Shown here one piece after another: positions 1 to 5,744 of a DNA stretch of 5,744 nt; positions within the stretch are counted from its first letter, which is position 1, and each line of letters begins with the position of its first letter. Under the pieces are notes generated by a model. It searched no databases, was not told where the DNA came from, and worked only from the letters and a program-made list of their open reading frames with translations. A program made the translations under genes and the position numbers. Source of the DNA: Frankiales bacterium (GTDB lineage: Bacteria > Actinomycetota > Actinomycetes > Mycobacteriales > SCTD01). The stretch is from contig JAODNB010000295.1 in assembly GCA_025464795.1 (NCBI GenBank), positions 1 to 5,744 on the forward strand, written 5' to 3'.

Positions 1-91
1 GCACAGCTCGTCAGGAGCACCATGCGGGTTCGTTGGGGCGATCGGGGACGCGCATGAGCTACGGGGGTCACGAGTGAGGCTCCGGGTTGAG

Positions 92-140
92 GGCGCCGCG
101 CGTGGGCAGGTGGTGCGAATGCAGTGACGCGCGCGGCGTC
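92..140. repeat. Long GC-rich inverted repeat (hairpin)
   Basis: Bases 92-104 can pair with 128-140 to form a 13-bp stem around a 23-nt loop. The core 94-102/130-138 is a perfect 9-bp match; two flanking pairs are G-T wobbles (93/139 and 103/129) and the ends close with G-C pairs. It lies outside any gene I can support, downstream of the leftward lipase gene. There is no T-rich run on either side, so it is not a classical intrinsic terminator. It could be an RNA structure in a 5' leader running leftward, or a factor-assisted terminator. GC-rich DNA produces such stems by chance fairly often. Confidence 0.4.
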
Positions 141-182
141 GACCGTCTCCGACAGGGGCAGGGGGAGCGGTCCGTTACCTCG

Positions 183-211
183 ACGTTATCCGAACAGCGC
201 GCTGACCGCAA
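183..211 (-). promoter_or_regulatory. Weak leftward promoter-like -35/-10 pair
   Basis: On the minus strand TTGCGG (206-211) is followed after exactly 17 nt by TAACGT (183-188). This fits the loose actinobacterial primary sigma pattern of TTG-rich -35 and TAnnnT -10. Transcription would start near 176 and run off the left edge. Each hexamer matches only about half of the consensus. No reliable gene start follows inside the window, so this is only a candidate. Confidence 0.2.
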
Positions 212-218
212 AGCGGTC
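204..218 (-). terminator. Compact hairpin after the lipase stop codon
   Basis: A perfect 6-bp inverted repeat with a 3-nt loop (GACCGC-TTT-GCGGTC on the minus strand) begins four bases past the TGA of the lipase gene. Its position suits transcription termination of the leftward gene. The usual T tract is missing, which is common in high-GC actinobacteria but lowers certainty. It overlaps the -35 half of the weak promoter-like pair at 183-211. Confidence 0.4.
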
Positions 219-222
219 TCGC

Positions 223-1194
223 TCACATCAGCAGGACAGAGAGGCTTCCTTGCGGGGGCGGAACCGGGCGCGCGGGCACCGTCGGCACGGGCTCGACGGC
301 CAGCGCGCTGATAGGGGTGACGCCTGCGGTGAGGGTGGCGCCGTCCTCGTCGAGGTGCGCCAGCAGCGTGGTGATCTCGCGGACCACGCGACCGTCGATC
401 GGCAACGACATGTGCCCGACGCCGTGGAGGAGAACGTTGCGCGCCGACAGGTCGGGGTGGTCGATCCGCGCGGAGCGCTTGGGCACGATCAGCTGGTCCA
501 GGTCGCTCCAGAAGGCCACGAAGCGGGTCCGGACGGCGGGGGCGGGCTCTGCCAGCTCCCGCATCAGGTCTGAACCGGGCCGCAGCTGCTTCACGAGGCG
601 CTGAGGGAGCAGGTGGGCGGACCAGGTCCCGGCGTGGGGCGACCCGAGTGTGCAGAGCGTGTGCACCCGGGCATCCCCACCGAGCCGCTGCACGTAGTAG
701 CGGGCGATGACCCCACCGAGCGAGTGACCGATGACGTGCACCCGCTCGTACCCGGTCTCCTCGCAGGTCTTCTCCACGAGCTCGGCCAGGCGGGCGGACA
801 CGGTGCGCACGTCCTGCGTCAGGGGGCTGTAGTTGAGCGTGAGCACGCGGCCGAAGCCACGTCGGCGCAGCGCCCGCCGCAGGAGGGTGAAGATCGACCG
901 GTTGTCCACCAGGCCGTGCACCAAGATGATCGGGGTCCCCGCAGCGACCACGTCGCCCATGAGCAGGCCGCGCTGGACGGGTGGCAGGTCGCTCAGCGTG
1001 AAGCGCTCGAGCTCCTCCCGCGCCCGCTCGCGACGACGCTCCGTGCTCAGCCCCAGGGGGTACAACCCGGCATGCGCGGTCATCCACGCCAGCTCGGTGG
1101 CGGTGCCCTTCAACCCCGCGGGCGTGCAGATCGTCTCGACCCCGCGCCGAGTCGTGCGGGCGGCCCACAGCAGGTGGGGTCGGGGGTCAAGCAC
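223..1194 (-). CDS. Alpha/beta-fold hydrolase, lipase/esterase type
   Basis: Predicted 323-residue serine hydrolase, probably cleaving carboxyl-ester bonds of lipids or small esters; the substrate is unknown. With the GTG at 1192-1194 as residue 1, the oxyanion-hole HG lies at residues 93-94 (IILVHGL) and the nucleophile elbow GHSLGG at 156-161 with Ser158. The lipase-like LGSPHAGT lies at 183-190. The acid is probably Asp233 (SDLDQLIVP) and the base His261 in GVGHMSLP, so the full triad is in canonical order. There is no signal peptide and no clear membrane segment, which suggests a cytoplasmic or loosely membrane-associated enzyme. The tail beyond about residue 285 is low-complexity and proline-rich. 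The start is chosen because GGAGG sits 6 nt upstream; the reading frame continues open up to a GTG at 1267-1269, but that extension contains a TTA codon and no ribosome site. It lies 85 bp downstream of the carboxyltransferase gene, so it may be co-transcribed or have its own promoter. The fold is secure; the exact substrate is not. Confidence 0.9.
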   Translation of the reverse strand: MLDPRPHLLWAARTTRRGVETICTPAGLKGTATELAWMTAHAGLYPLGLSTERRRERAREELERFTLSDLPPVQRGLLMGDVVAAGTPIILVHGLVDNRSIFTLLRRALRRRGFGRVLTLNYSPLTQDVRTVSARLAELVEKTCEETGYERVHVIGHSLGGVIARYYVQRLGGDARVHTLCTLGSPHAGTWSAHLLPQRLVKQLRPGSDLMRELAEPAPAVRTRFVAFWSDLDQLIVPKRSARIDHPDLSARNVLLHGVGHMSLPIDGRVVREITTLLAHLDEDGATLTAGVTPISALAVEPVPTVPARPVPPPQGSLSVLLM

Positions 1195-1200
1195 GCTGGT

Positions 1201-1205
1201 CCTCC
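1201..1205 (-). promoter_or_regulatory. Ribosome binding site deciding the lipase start
   Basis: GGAGG on the minus strand, followed by 6 nt and the GTG at 1192-1194. No comparable site precedes the alternative GTG at 1267-1269, so this motif fixes the shorter start. Confidence 0.7.
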
Positions 1206-1279
1206 ACGGGGCCGGGTGGGCTGAGCAGCACACTAAGCGCACTTCTGCCCCGCCGTGACCGACACACACCGCCGCGGTC

Positions 1280-2647
1280 TCACAGGCTTCCGGGAAGCGC
1301 CGCAGACCACCGCAAAAGGCGCACTTCGCGCCGGGAGTCGGCGGGCTGGGCGACCAGCTCCGACAGGTGGGCGCTCACGTCGTCGGGGGTCGCGAGCGCG
1401 TCCGCGAACCCGAGAGCGAGCAGGTCGGCCGGGGTGATGCCCATGCGGTCCGCGCACTCCTGCTTGGGCCGGCGCAGGGCGGCCGTGGCTCCCTCGGGAC
1501 CGATCGCGGCGAAGTAGGACTCGTCGGTGACCAGCACCCGGTCCGCGGTGGCAGCGGCAAGCGCCCCTCCCGATCCGCCCTCGCCGTGGACGAGGGCCAG
1601 GGTCGGGCTGGCGCACAGCAGCAGCGCGTCGAGCGCCTCCCCCATGGCCGTGGCGATGCCGTCGTTCTCGCTGCGCGAGCCGGGATCGGCCCCTGGGGTG
1701 TCCACGAGCGACACCACCGGGAGGGCCAAAGAGCTGGCAAGGCGGTACGCCCGGGCTGCGAGCCGGTACCCGTCGGGGGTCGGCCGACCCGCGACCTCGG
1801 CCGCGAGCGCCACCCCGACCACCGGCCGCCCGTCGAGCCGGCCGAGCATCGCGGCCACGGTGCGGTCGCCGTACCTGGCCTGGAGGGGGAACCGGTCCGT
1901 GAGCAGTCGCTCGAGGATCGCGCGTCCGCCGACCGTGCGGGATCGGGAGCGCAGGACCTGATCCCAACCGGTGGCGTCGCTCGGGAGCGACGGCGGCGGC
2001 ACCGCGCGCACCACGGGCGAGGGGGTCCACATCCGGAGCGCCATCGCGAGCCAGTCGACGATGTCGGCGCGGGTGATCAGGGCGTCGACGAGGCCCGCGG
2101 CGTACGCGGTCTCGGCGGTGTGGCTGCCCTCCGGAAGGGACCCGGTCATGGCCTCGACGACGCGCGGGCCGGCGAACCCGACCGTCGCGCCCTCGATCGC
2201 CACCCGCACGTCGGCAGCCGCGGCGATGGCTATCCAGACGCCACCTGTGGTCGGTGCGTCGGCGACCGACAGGTGGGGCAGCCCGGCCTGTGCGAGCTGG
2301 AGCAGTGCCATCCGAGCCCGGGGGATCCCGACGAGCGCTGCCATCCCCTCCTGCAGCCGGGTGCCACCGGAGCGGACGAGGGTGACGAGCGGGACGCGCT
2401 CCTTCGCGGCGTGGCGCGCGGCGGCCACGAAGGTCGTGGCGTCGTCCTCACCGAAGCTGCCGCCCTGGACGTTGAAGTCCCAGAGCACCGCGACGGGGCC
2501 GGGGCTGTCAGGGGTCCCACGCAGCCGGTACGCGCGGACCGAGGGCGCCGGCTCGTAGCCGGGCCACTTCCCCGGGTCTCGTCGAGCCAGCCGGACGTCG
2601 AGCAGCGAGGCGCCGTGGAGCAGGGGCTCCCGCCAGTCGGTGGTCAC
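1280..2647 (-). CDS. Fused acyl-CoA carboxyltransferase (AccD-like + AccA-like halves)
   Basis: Predicted 455-residue biotin-dependent carboxyltransferase that would move CO2 from carboxybiotin to acetyl-CoA or another acyl-CoA, feeding fatty-acid or related synthesis in the cytoplasm. The N-terminal half (about residues 40-215) matches the AccD/beta fold: SGGTRLQEG at 93-101, PTTGG at 132-136, and GFAGPRV at 157-163 followed by LPEGSHTAE. The C-terminal half (about 235-420) matches AccA/alpha: LVDTPGADPG at 314-323, GEGGSGGALA at 355-364 and the following IGPEG. The N terminus has no CxxC pairs, so the zinc ribbon of bacterial AccD is absent. The only cysteines are in the AccA-like half. GTG at 2645-2647 is preferred over the in-frame GTG at 2663-2665 because GGGAGAG lies 9 nt upstream of the former and nothing suitable precedes the latter. 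No biotin carboxylase or biotin carrier gene is visible nearby. The acyl-CoA specificity cannot be read from the sequence. Confidence 0.9.
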   Translation of the reverse strand: MTTDWREPLLHGASLLDVRLARRDPGKWPGYEPAPSVRAYRLRGTPDSPGPVAVLWDFNVQGGSFGEDDATTFVAAARHAAKERVPLVTLVRSGGTRLQEGMAALVGIPRARMALLQLAQAGLPHLSVADAPTTGGVWIAIAAAADVRVAIEGATVGFAGPRVVEAMTGSLPEGSHTAETAYAAGLVDALITRADIVDWLAMALRMWTPSPVVRAVPPPSLPSDATGWDQVLRSRSRTVGGRAILERLLTDRFPLQARYGDRTVAAMLGRLDGRPVVGVALAAEVAGRPTPDGYRLAARAYRLASSLALPVVSLVDTPGADPGSRSENDGIATAMGEALDALLLCASPTLALVHGEGGSGGALAAATADRVLVTDESYFAAIGPEGATAALRRPKQECADRMGITPADLLALGFADALATPDDVSAHLSELVAQPADSRREVRLLRWSAALPGSL

Positions 2648-2656
2648 GGCCGCGTA

Positions 2657-2663
2657 CTCTCCC
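2657..2663 (-). promoter_or_regulatory. Ribosome binding site for the carboxyltransferase
   Basis: GGGAGAG on the minus strand, 9 nt before the GTG at 2645-2647. It overlaps the alternative upstream GTG (2663-2665) and so argues for the shorter protein. Confidence 0.55.
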
Positions 2664-2673
2664 ACGGCCCGTC

Positions 2674-2679
2674 AGGAGG
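2674..2679 (+). promoter_or_regulatory. Strong ribosome binding site for the 57-codon gene
   Basis: AGGAGG within a longer purine run (2674-2683), with 7 nt from AGGAGG to the ATG at 2687. It is the best Shine-Dalgarno match in the window and supports the small gene as real and efficiently translated. Confidence 0.75.
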
Positions 2680-2686
2680 AGGACCC

Positions 2687-2860
2687 ATGCGCGTCGTGAC
2701 CAGCTCGCTCGAGGCAGCGCGAGTCCTGCGCGACGCGGGCGTCGAGGTCGTGCTCGTCGGCGCCGACATCACGCAGGCGCAGCTGGAGGCGACCGCGGTG
2801 CAGGAGGACGCCGAGGTGGTTCGCACCCCCGAGGACGCCGCACGCTTCCTCGAGGACTGA
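2687..2860 (+). CDS. Small 57-aa protein resembling part of a cobalamin-binding domain
   Basis: A small acidic protein, real on three grounds: a near-perfect ribosome site, only four of 57 codons ending in A or T, and a clean alternating pattern of hydrophobic strands and amphipathic helices. Read as strand-helix-strand-helix: a first strand (RVVTS, residues 2-6), a helix (EAARVLRDAG, 9-18), a second strand (VEVVLVG, 19-25), a helix (31-41) and then AEVV (42-45) and a short C-terminal helix. The segment ARVLRDAGVEVV...QLEATAVQEDAEVV is like the Rossmann-type B12-binding domain of methylmalonyl-CoA mutase (there, roughly A-x-x-L-R-D-A-G-x-E-V then Q-x-P-E-Q and A-x-Q-E-D). The DxHxxG loop that supplies the cobalamin His ligand is absent, as is the second half of the domain, so B12 binding is not expected. 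It could be a vestige, a dimerising regulator, or an unrelated small alpha/beta protein. It diverges from the carboxyltransferase gene across 39 bp and converges on the next gene with a 3-bp gap. Existence is well supported; function is unknown. Confidence 0.8.
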   Translation: MRVVTSSLEAARVLRDAGVEVVLVGADITQAQLEATAVQEDAEVVRTPEDAARFLED

Positions 2861-2863
2861 CCG

Positions 2864-4846
2864 TCAGGCGGAGCGACGCCGGCGGACGGCGACGAGGGCC
2901 AGGGCGGCAAGGCCCAGCAGGGGCAGCGTCGTGGACGAGCCGGTCACGGGGAGCGAGGTGCCCGGCGAGGTGACGACACCGGGAGCGCTCGGCGTGGGGA
3001 CCGCAGCAGGCTTCGCTGCCCCAGCGGCGGCGACCGGTCCCGGGAGCGTCAAGGTCGTCGGGGCCGCCTTCGAGGTCGACAGCGTCAGCGACTGCGCCAG
3101 GTTGTTCCCCTTGTAGGCGGCGTCCGTCAGCGACACGACGAGCTTCAGTGAGTGCCCCTTTGGGAACAGGTGCACCGTGCCGGGCAGGGTCACCTCGACC
3201 GGCTTGCTGATGTCGGCCACCCGGATCGGGCTGATGACGCGGTTGGCGAGCACGATGGTCCCGTCCGGCGCGACGTCGTAGAGCTTCACGAACGCGACCA
3301 GCTGGCCTGCCGGGCCGGCCGCCTGGGAGACGGAGGCGGTCGGGGACGACAGCTGCAGGGTCGCGGTCGGGATCCCGATGACCGGAAGGTCCTTCGCCAG
3401 CGGGCCCGTTGACAGGGTCGTCGTCGCCCCCGGGAGGTCCCGGACGGGCTGTGACTGGTCGAGGGCGGAGGTCTCGGTGTAGCTCAGCGGCACACCGCCT
3501 GCCGGGGCGGCGATGGTCGAGGTCGCGGCCACGATCGCGCTGCGCACGGGAGTCAGCGCGGTGCCGGACCCGTACAGGGTGGTGGTGCCACCCAGCGGGT
3601 AGGCGGGCGCCGAGGTGAAGGCCTTCGCCGCGTCGCCCTTGTCCTTCCACGGCTGGTAGTAGGTGAAGTCGAGCGCCGGGGCGGGACCCTTGTCCATGAG
3701 GTAGTGGTCGAACCACTGGGTGATGACGCGGCCCTCGTAGTTGCTGTCCGGCTTCGTGAGGTCGAACTCCCCGGGCAGGGCGCCATGGCTGTGGCCCCAC
3801 TGCTGCCAGATCATCTTCACCGGCACCTTGCGGGCCTTCAGCGCGGTGTAGGTCGCGGTCGCCTCGTGCAGGTTGAACAGGGTGTCGGCCTGGCCCTGAC
3901 CGAGCAGGGTCGGGATCGTGATCTTGTCGAGGTAGGAGTGCACCGAGGCGTTGCGGGCGAAGGCGAGCACGTCGTCGGTCGGGTAGCCGAGGGTGGCGAG
4001 CGAGGCCATCGCGACGCAGGCCTCGTCCGCGAAGTTCGGGCAGCCCACCGCACGGGTCGGGTCGGTGTTGGCGACGACGCCCTGGAGACCGTCGGCGAAC
4101 CCGAGGGTCGAGAACAGCGTGACCCAGTCGATCTTCTCGGTGCCGGGCGTCGTGTACGTGACCGAGTTGTTCGCGCCGAGCGAGGTGTTGTTCGGGGCGA
4201 GCGAGTACGACAGGTCGTTCCACGTGATGAGCGGGATGATGGTGTCCAGGCGCGGGTCGACGCCGGCGACGGCGAACTGGATCTCGCCGCCGTAGGAGCC
4301 GCCGACCATACCGACGCGGACGTCACCCGGGTGGGCCTTGCCGTCGTGCGCAACGGCGTCCCGCTTCACGTAGTCGATCGAGGTGCCGTCGTCGGCCTTC
4401 TTGATGCCGCCGAGGAAGTCGATCAGCTGCGAGCCCGCAGCGCCGTCGTGCTCGCGGTCATCGAGGGTGATCTTGCAGCCGGAGCCGCTGCCGGGCGACG
4501 TCGGCGTCGAGCCGAAGCCGAGACCGGAGTACGACAGGACGACGTAGCCCTTCTTGGCGTACGCGGCGCCGAGGCCGTCCTGGTCGGCCTTGCTGCCGCC
4601 GAAGCCGTTGGTCGCGAGGATCGCGGGAGCGGGGTGCGCCTTCGACGTTCCGGCCGGGGTGAACAGGTCGGCGTCGATGATGCAGGTCTGCCTCGCCGAG
4701 CTGAGGGCCGACTCGCTCGCGACCGTGACGGTCAGCTTCAGCGCCTTCATCGTGTAGGCCGGCGCGGCCGCCTCGGCGGTGGGTACCGCGGCGAGGACGG
4801 GGAGCGCGGCGAGCAGGGCGAGAGGCACGGCGGTGAGGCGGATCAC
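2864..4846 (-). CDS. Secreted, sortase-anchored CocE / X-Pro dipeptidyl-peptidase-like hydrolase
   Basis: Predicted 660-residue surface hydrolase of the S15/CocE alpha/beta-hydrolase type; members cleave X-Pro dipeptides or esters, and which applies here is not visible. With GTG at 4844-4846 as residue 1, the order is: a signal peptide (residues 1-26, basic IR then a Leu/Ala core, likely cut after AEA); the hydrolase domain with NGFGGS near 80, YSGLGFGS at 106-113 and the nucleophile elbow GGSYGG with Ser184; Asp321 in GQGQADTLF; His352 or His354 in WGHSHG; then a beta-rich C-terminal domain (about 385-590) containing LYDVAPDGT. An Ala/Pro linker leads to LPVTG at 632-636, a hydrophobic stretch and RRRRSA, the classic cell-wall sorting signal. 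Four cysteines (55, 124, 269, 277) may form two disulfides outside the cell. The frame stays open to a TTG at 4889-4891, but GGAG 5 nt before the GTG and the clean signal peptide favour the shorter start. A paralogue lies 91 bp upstream on the same strand. Confidence 0.9.
   Translation of the reverse strand: MIRLTAVPLALLAALPVLAAVPTAEAAAPAYTMKALKLTVTVASESALSSARQTCIIDADLFTPAGTSKAHPAPAILATNGFGGSKADQDGLGAAYAKKGYVVLSYSGLGFGSTPTSPGSGSGCKITLDDREHDGAAGSQLIDFLGGIKKADDGTSIDYVKRDAVAHDGKAHPGDVRVGMVGGSYGGEIQFAVAGVDPRLDTIIPLITWNDLSYSLAPNNTSLGANNSVTYTTPGTEKIDWVTLFSTLGFADGLQGVVANTDPTRAVGCPNFADEACVAMASLATLGYPTDDVLAFARNASVHSYLDKITIPTLLGQGQADTLFNLHEATATYTALKARKVPVKMIWQQWGHSHGALPGEFDLTKPDSNYEGRVITQWFDHYLMDKGPAPALDFTYYQPWKDKGDAAKAFTSAPAYPLGGTTTLYGSGTALTPVRSAIVAATSTIAAPAGGVPLSYTETSALDQSQPVRDLPGATTTLSTGPLAKDLPVIGIPTATLQLSSPTASVSQAAGPAGQLVAFVKLYDVAPDGTIVLANRVISPIRVADISKPVEVTLPGTVHLFPKGHSLKLVVSLTDAAYKGNNLAQSLTLSTSKAAPTTLTLPGPVAAAGAAKPAAVPTPSAPGVVTSPGTSLPVTGSSTTLPLLGLAALALVAVRRRRSA
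2867..2953 (-). other. LPXTG cell-wall sorting signal (LPVTG) of the complete hydrolase
   Basis: LPVTG is encoded at 2939-2953, followed by a Leu/Ala-rich hydrophobic segment and four consecutive arginines just before the stop. This three-part layout is the substrate signal of sortases, which cut between Thr and Gly and attach the protein to the cell wall. No sortase gene is in the window. Confidence 0.85.
4769..4846 (-). other. Signal peptide of the complete hydrolase
   Basis: Encodes about 26 residues: a short basic N-region (IR), a Leu/Ala/Val hydrophobic core and the small-residue cleavage site AEA before AAPAY. There is no lipobox cysteine and no twin arginine, so Sec export with signal peptidase I cleavage is expected. 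Confidence 0.8.
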
Positions 4847-4851
4847 GGTTG

Positions 4852-4855
4852 CTCC
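4852..4855 (-). promoter_or_regulatory. Ribosome binding site deciding the hydrolase start
   Basis: GGAG on the minus strand, 5 nt ahead of the GTG at 4844-4846. The 91-bp gap between the two hydrolase genes (4847-4937) otherwise shows no convincing terminator or strong promoter, so the two genes could share a transcript. Confidence 0.6.
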
Positions 4856-4937
4856 GGGGGCTGGGGTGCGTTGCGGTGGTGTATCTGACAACGAGGCTGC
4901 CCGGTCAGCGGGTGTGCCGGTGGGCGTATGCCGAAGG

Positions 4938-5744
4938 TCACACCCGGCGGCGCGTCACGACCACGACGCCGAGCAGGGCGAGCCCGAGGAGCGGCAGCTC
5001 GAGGGGCAGTCCTGTGCTGGGCAGGGAGACCGGTGGCGGCGAGACGGCGGGACGGGGTCGAACCACGGGCGGGGCGGCGGGCACGGCGGCGACGGCTGCG
5101 TAGGGCAGCACGAAGGCCGACCCGGGCCCCGTCGTCACGGTGATCACGTCTGCGACCTTGTTGTTGTAGGACGTCAGGTCGGTCGTCGCCAGCGTCAGTC
5201 GCGCGCTGTGGCCCTTCGCGAAGCGGTGCGCGAAGCCGAGCAGCTTCAGGTCGACCGGCTGGGCGAGCGCCGCCGAGGGGATGCGGGACGGCGCGATCAG
5301 CCGGTGGATCAGGGTGGCCGTGCCGTCGGGCGCGACGTCGTAGACCTTGCCGAACAGCACCAGGTCGGTCGGCGCGACGTGGGACAGCGTGACCCGCAGC
5401 GAGGGGATCCCGACCGAGTCGACCGCGGTCGGGAACGGCGCGGTCGTGAAGTCCGCGTGCTGCGTGGGGAGCTCCGTGGGCGGCAGAGGTGCGTTCGGCG
5501 AGCTGTCGGGCCCCGTGAAGTTCGAGGTCTCGGAGTAGGCGCTGGGCACCCCACCCAGCGGGTTGATCAGAACGGCCGACCCGGCGGCGCCAGTCCCCGC
5601 CACCAAGGACGTCCCTGACAGCGCGAAGGCCTTCTTGCCAGGGAGCGGGAAGACCGGCGAGTCGGCGTACTGCTTCGTCGCGCCCTTGCCCGAGTACGGG
5701 ATCCAGTCGCGGAAGTAGCTGAAGGCGGGGCTCGGGTCGGGGAC
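4938..5744 (-). CDS. C-terminal part of a second sortase-anchored CocE/S15-like hydrolase
   Basis: The frame is open to the right edge, so 268 C-terminal residues are visible and the start, signal peptide and catalytic residues lie outside. The first visible residues (PSPAFSYFRDWIPYSGKG) correspond to APALDFTYYQPWKDKGD of the neighbouring hydrolase, just after its catalytic domain. GGVPSAYSETS parallels GGVPLSYTETS, and GKVYDVAPDGT followed by FAKGHSARL parallels VKLYDVAPDGT and FPKGHSLKL. The visible part is therefore the beta-rich C-terminal domain (PepX_C type). A Pro/Ala/Val linker leads to LPSTG at visible residues 241-245, a hydrophobic segment and the tail TRRRV, again a sortase signal. 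The two genes are diverged paralogues from a tandem duplication, since the linkers and many positions differ. An internal TTG at 5604-5606 is not a credible start because clear homology continues upstream of it. Confidence 0.88.
   Translation of the reverse strand, partial: VPDPSPAFSYFRDWIPYSGKGATKQYADSPVFPLPGKKAFALSGTSLVAGTGAAGSAVLINPLGGVPSAYSETSNFTGPDSSPNAPLPPTELPTQHADFTTAPFPTAVDSVGIPSLRVTLSHVAPTDLVLFGKVYDVAPDGTATLIHRLIAPSRIPSAALAQPVDLKLLGFAHRFAKGHSARLTLATTDLTSYNNKVADVITVTTGPGSAFVLPYAAVAAVPAAPPVVRPRPAVSPPPVSLPSTGLPLELPLLGLALLGVVVVTRRRV
4941..5024 (-). other. LPXTG cell-wall sorting signal (LPSTG) of the second hydrolase
   Basis: LPSTG is encoded at 5010-5024, followed by a Leu/Gly/Val-rich membrane segment and the basic tail RRRV at the stop. 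It has the same architecture as the sorting signal of the adjacent paralogue, differing in the variable motif residue (Ser instead of Val). Confidence 0.85.

Noticed and set aside
1..71. Possible 5' end of a leftward gene starting with GTG at 69-71, or the 3' end of a rightward gene stopping at 55-57
   Set aside because: Too few codons are visible. The leftward peptide begins with codons unlike the window's strong G/C-ending bias, and the rightward tail shows no motif.
68..1168. Leftward open frame of 366 codons overlapping the lipase
   Set aside because: It is a frame-shifted shadow with very high Arg/Pro/Ala content and no motifs, whereas the overlapping frame carries a complete lipase triad.
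1195..1279. Terminator or promoter between the carboxyltransferase and lipase genes
   Set aside because: Only 4-5 bp stems (such as GACCG...CGGTC just after the stop) and a lone TAGTGT without a matching -35 are present, too weak to call.
1367..2860. Long rightward open frame of 497 codons that contains the 57-aa protein in frame at its end
   Set aside because: Most of it is antisense to the carboxyltransferase, whose motifs are unmistakable. The upstream part reads as Arg/Gly/Val-rich low-complexity sequence. Only the last 57 codons have a ribosome site and sensible secondary structure.
3704..4888. Rightward open frame of 394 codons
   Set aside because: It is antisense to the secreted hydrolase and its composition (Arg, Gly, Val, Glu rich, no motifs) is typical of a mirror frame in GC-rich DNA.
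4847..4937. Terminator between the two tandem hydrolase genes
   Set aside because: Only a 3-bp stem (GGC-ATAC-GCC) and scattered CCGG matches are seen, without a T tract; nothing exceeds chance in GC-rich sequence.

Overview
The window is very GC-rich. Its codons almost always end in G or C, GTG starts are common, and the proteins look actinobacterial (fused AccD/AccA-type carboxyltransferase, LPXTG-anchored hydrolases). I infer a chromosome segment of a high-GC actinomycete; the genus cannot be fixed from the sequence. I see no tRNA, rRNA, CRISPR array, transposase or prophage gene.

Layout from left to right. Positions 1-222 hold no gene I can defend, but contain a long GC-rich hairpin (92-140), a weak leftward promoter-like pair (183-211) and a compact hairpin just past the lipase stop (204-218). 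Next comes a leftward cytoplasmic-type alpha/beta hydrolase (lipase/esterase, 223-1194). Upstream of it, in the same direction, lies a single-chain acyl-CoA carboxyltransferase with an AccD-like half followed by an AccA-like half (1280-2647). Diverging from that gene across only 39 bp is a small rightward gene of 57 codons (2687-2860) that resembles a fragment of a cobalamin-binding domain. It runs head-on, with 3 bp between stop codons, into a leftward secreted hydrolase of the CocE / X-Pro dipeptidyl-peptidase type (2864-4846). Upstream of that is the C-terminal part of a second hydrolase of the same kind (4938 to the window edge). Both hydrolases end in an LPXTG sortase signal, a hydrophobic segment and an Arg-rich tail.

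There are two themes. One is intracellular acyl/ester chemistry: the carboxyltransferase, the lipase and, speculatively, the B12-domain-like small protein. The other is a tandem pair of paralogous surface hydrolases that probably act on extracellular peptides or esters. The most noteworthy items are the tandem sortase-anchored hydrolases and the small B12-domain-like protein that lacks the cobalamin-ligand motif. Nothing here clearly amounts to a new multi-gene system.
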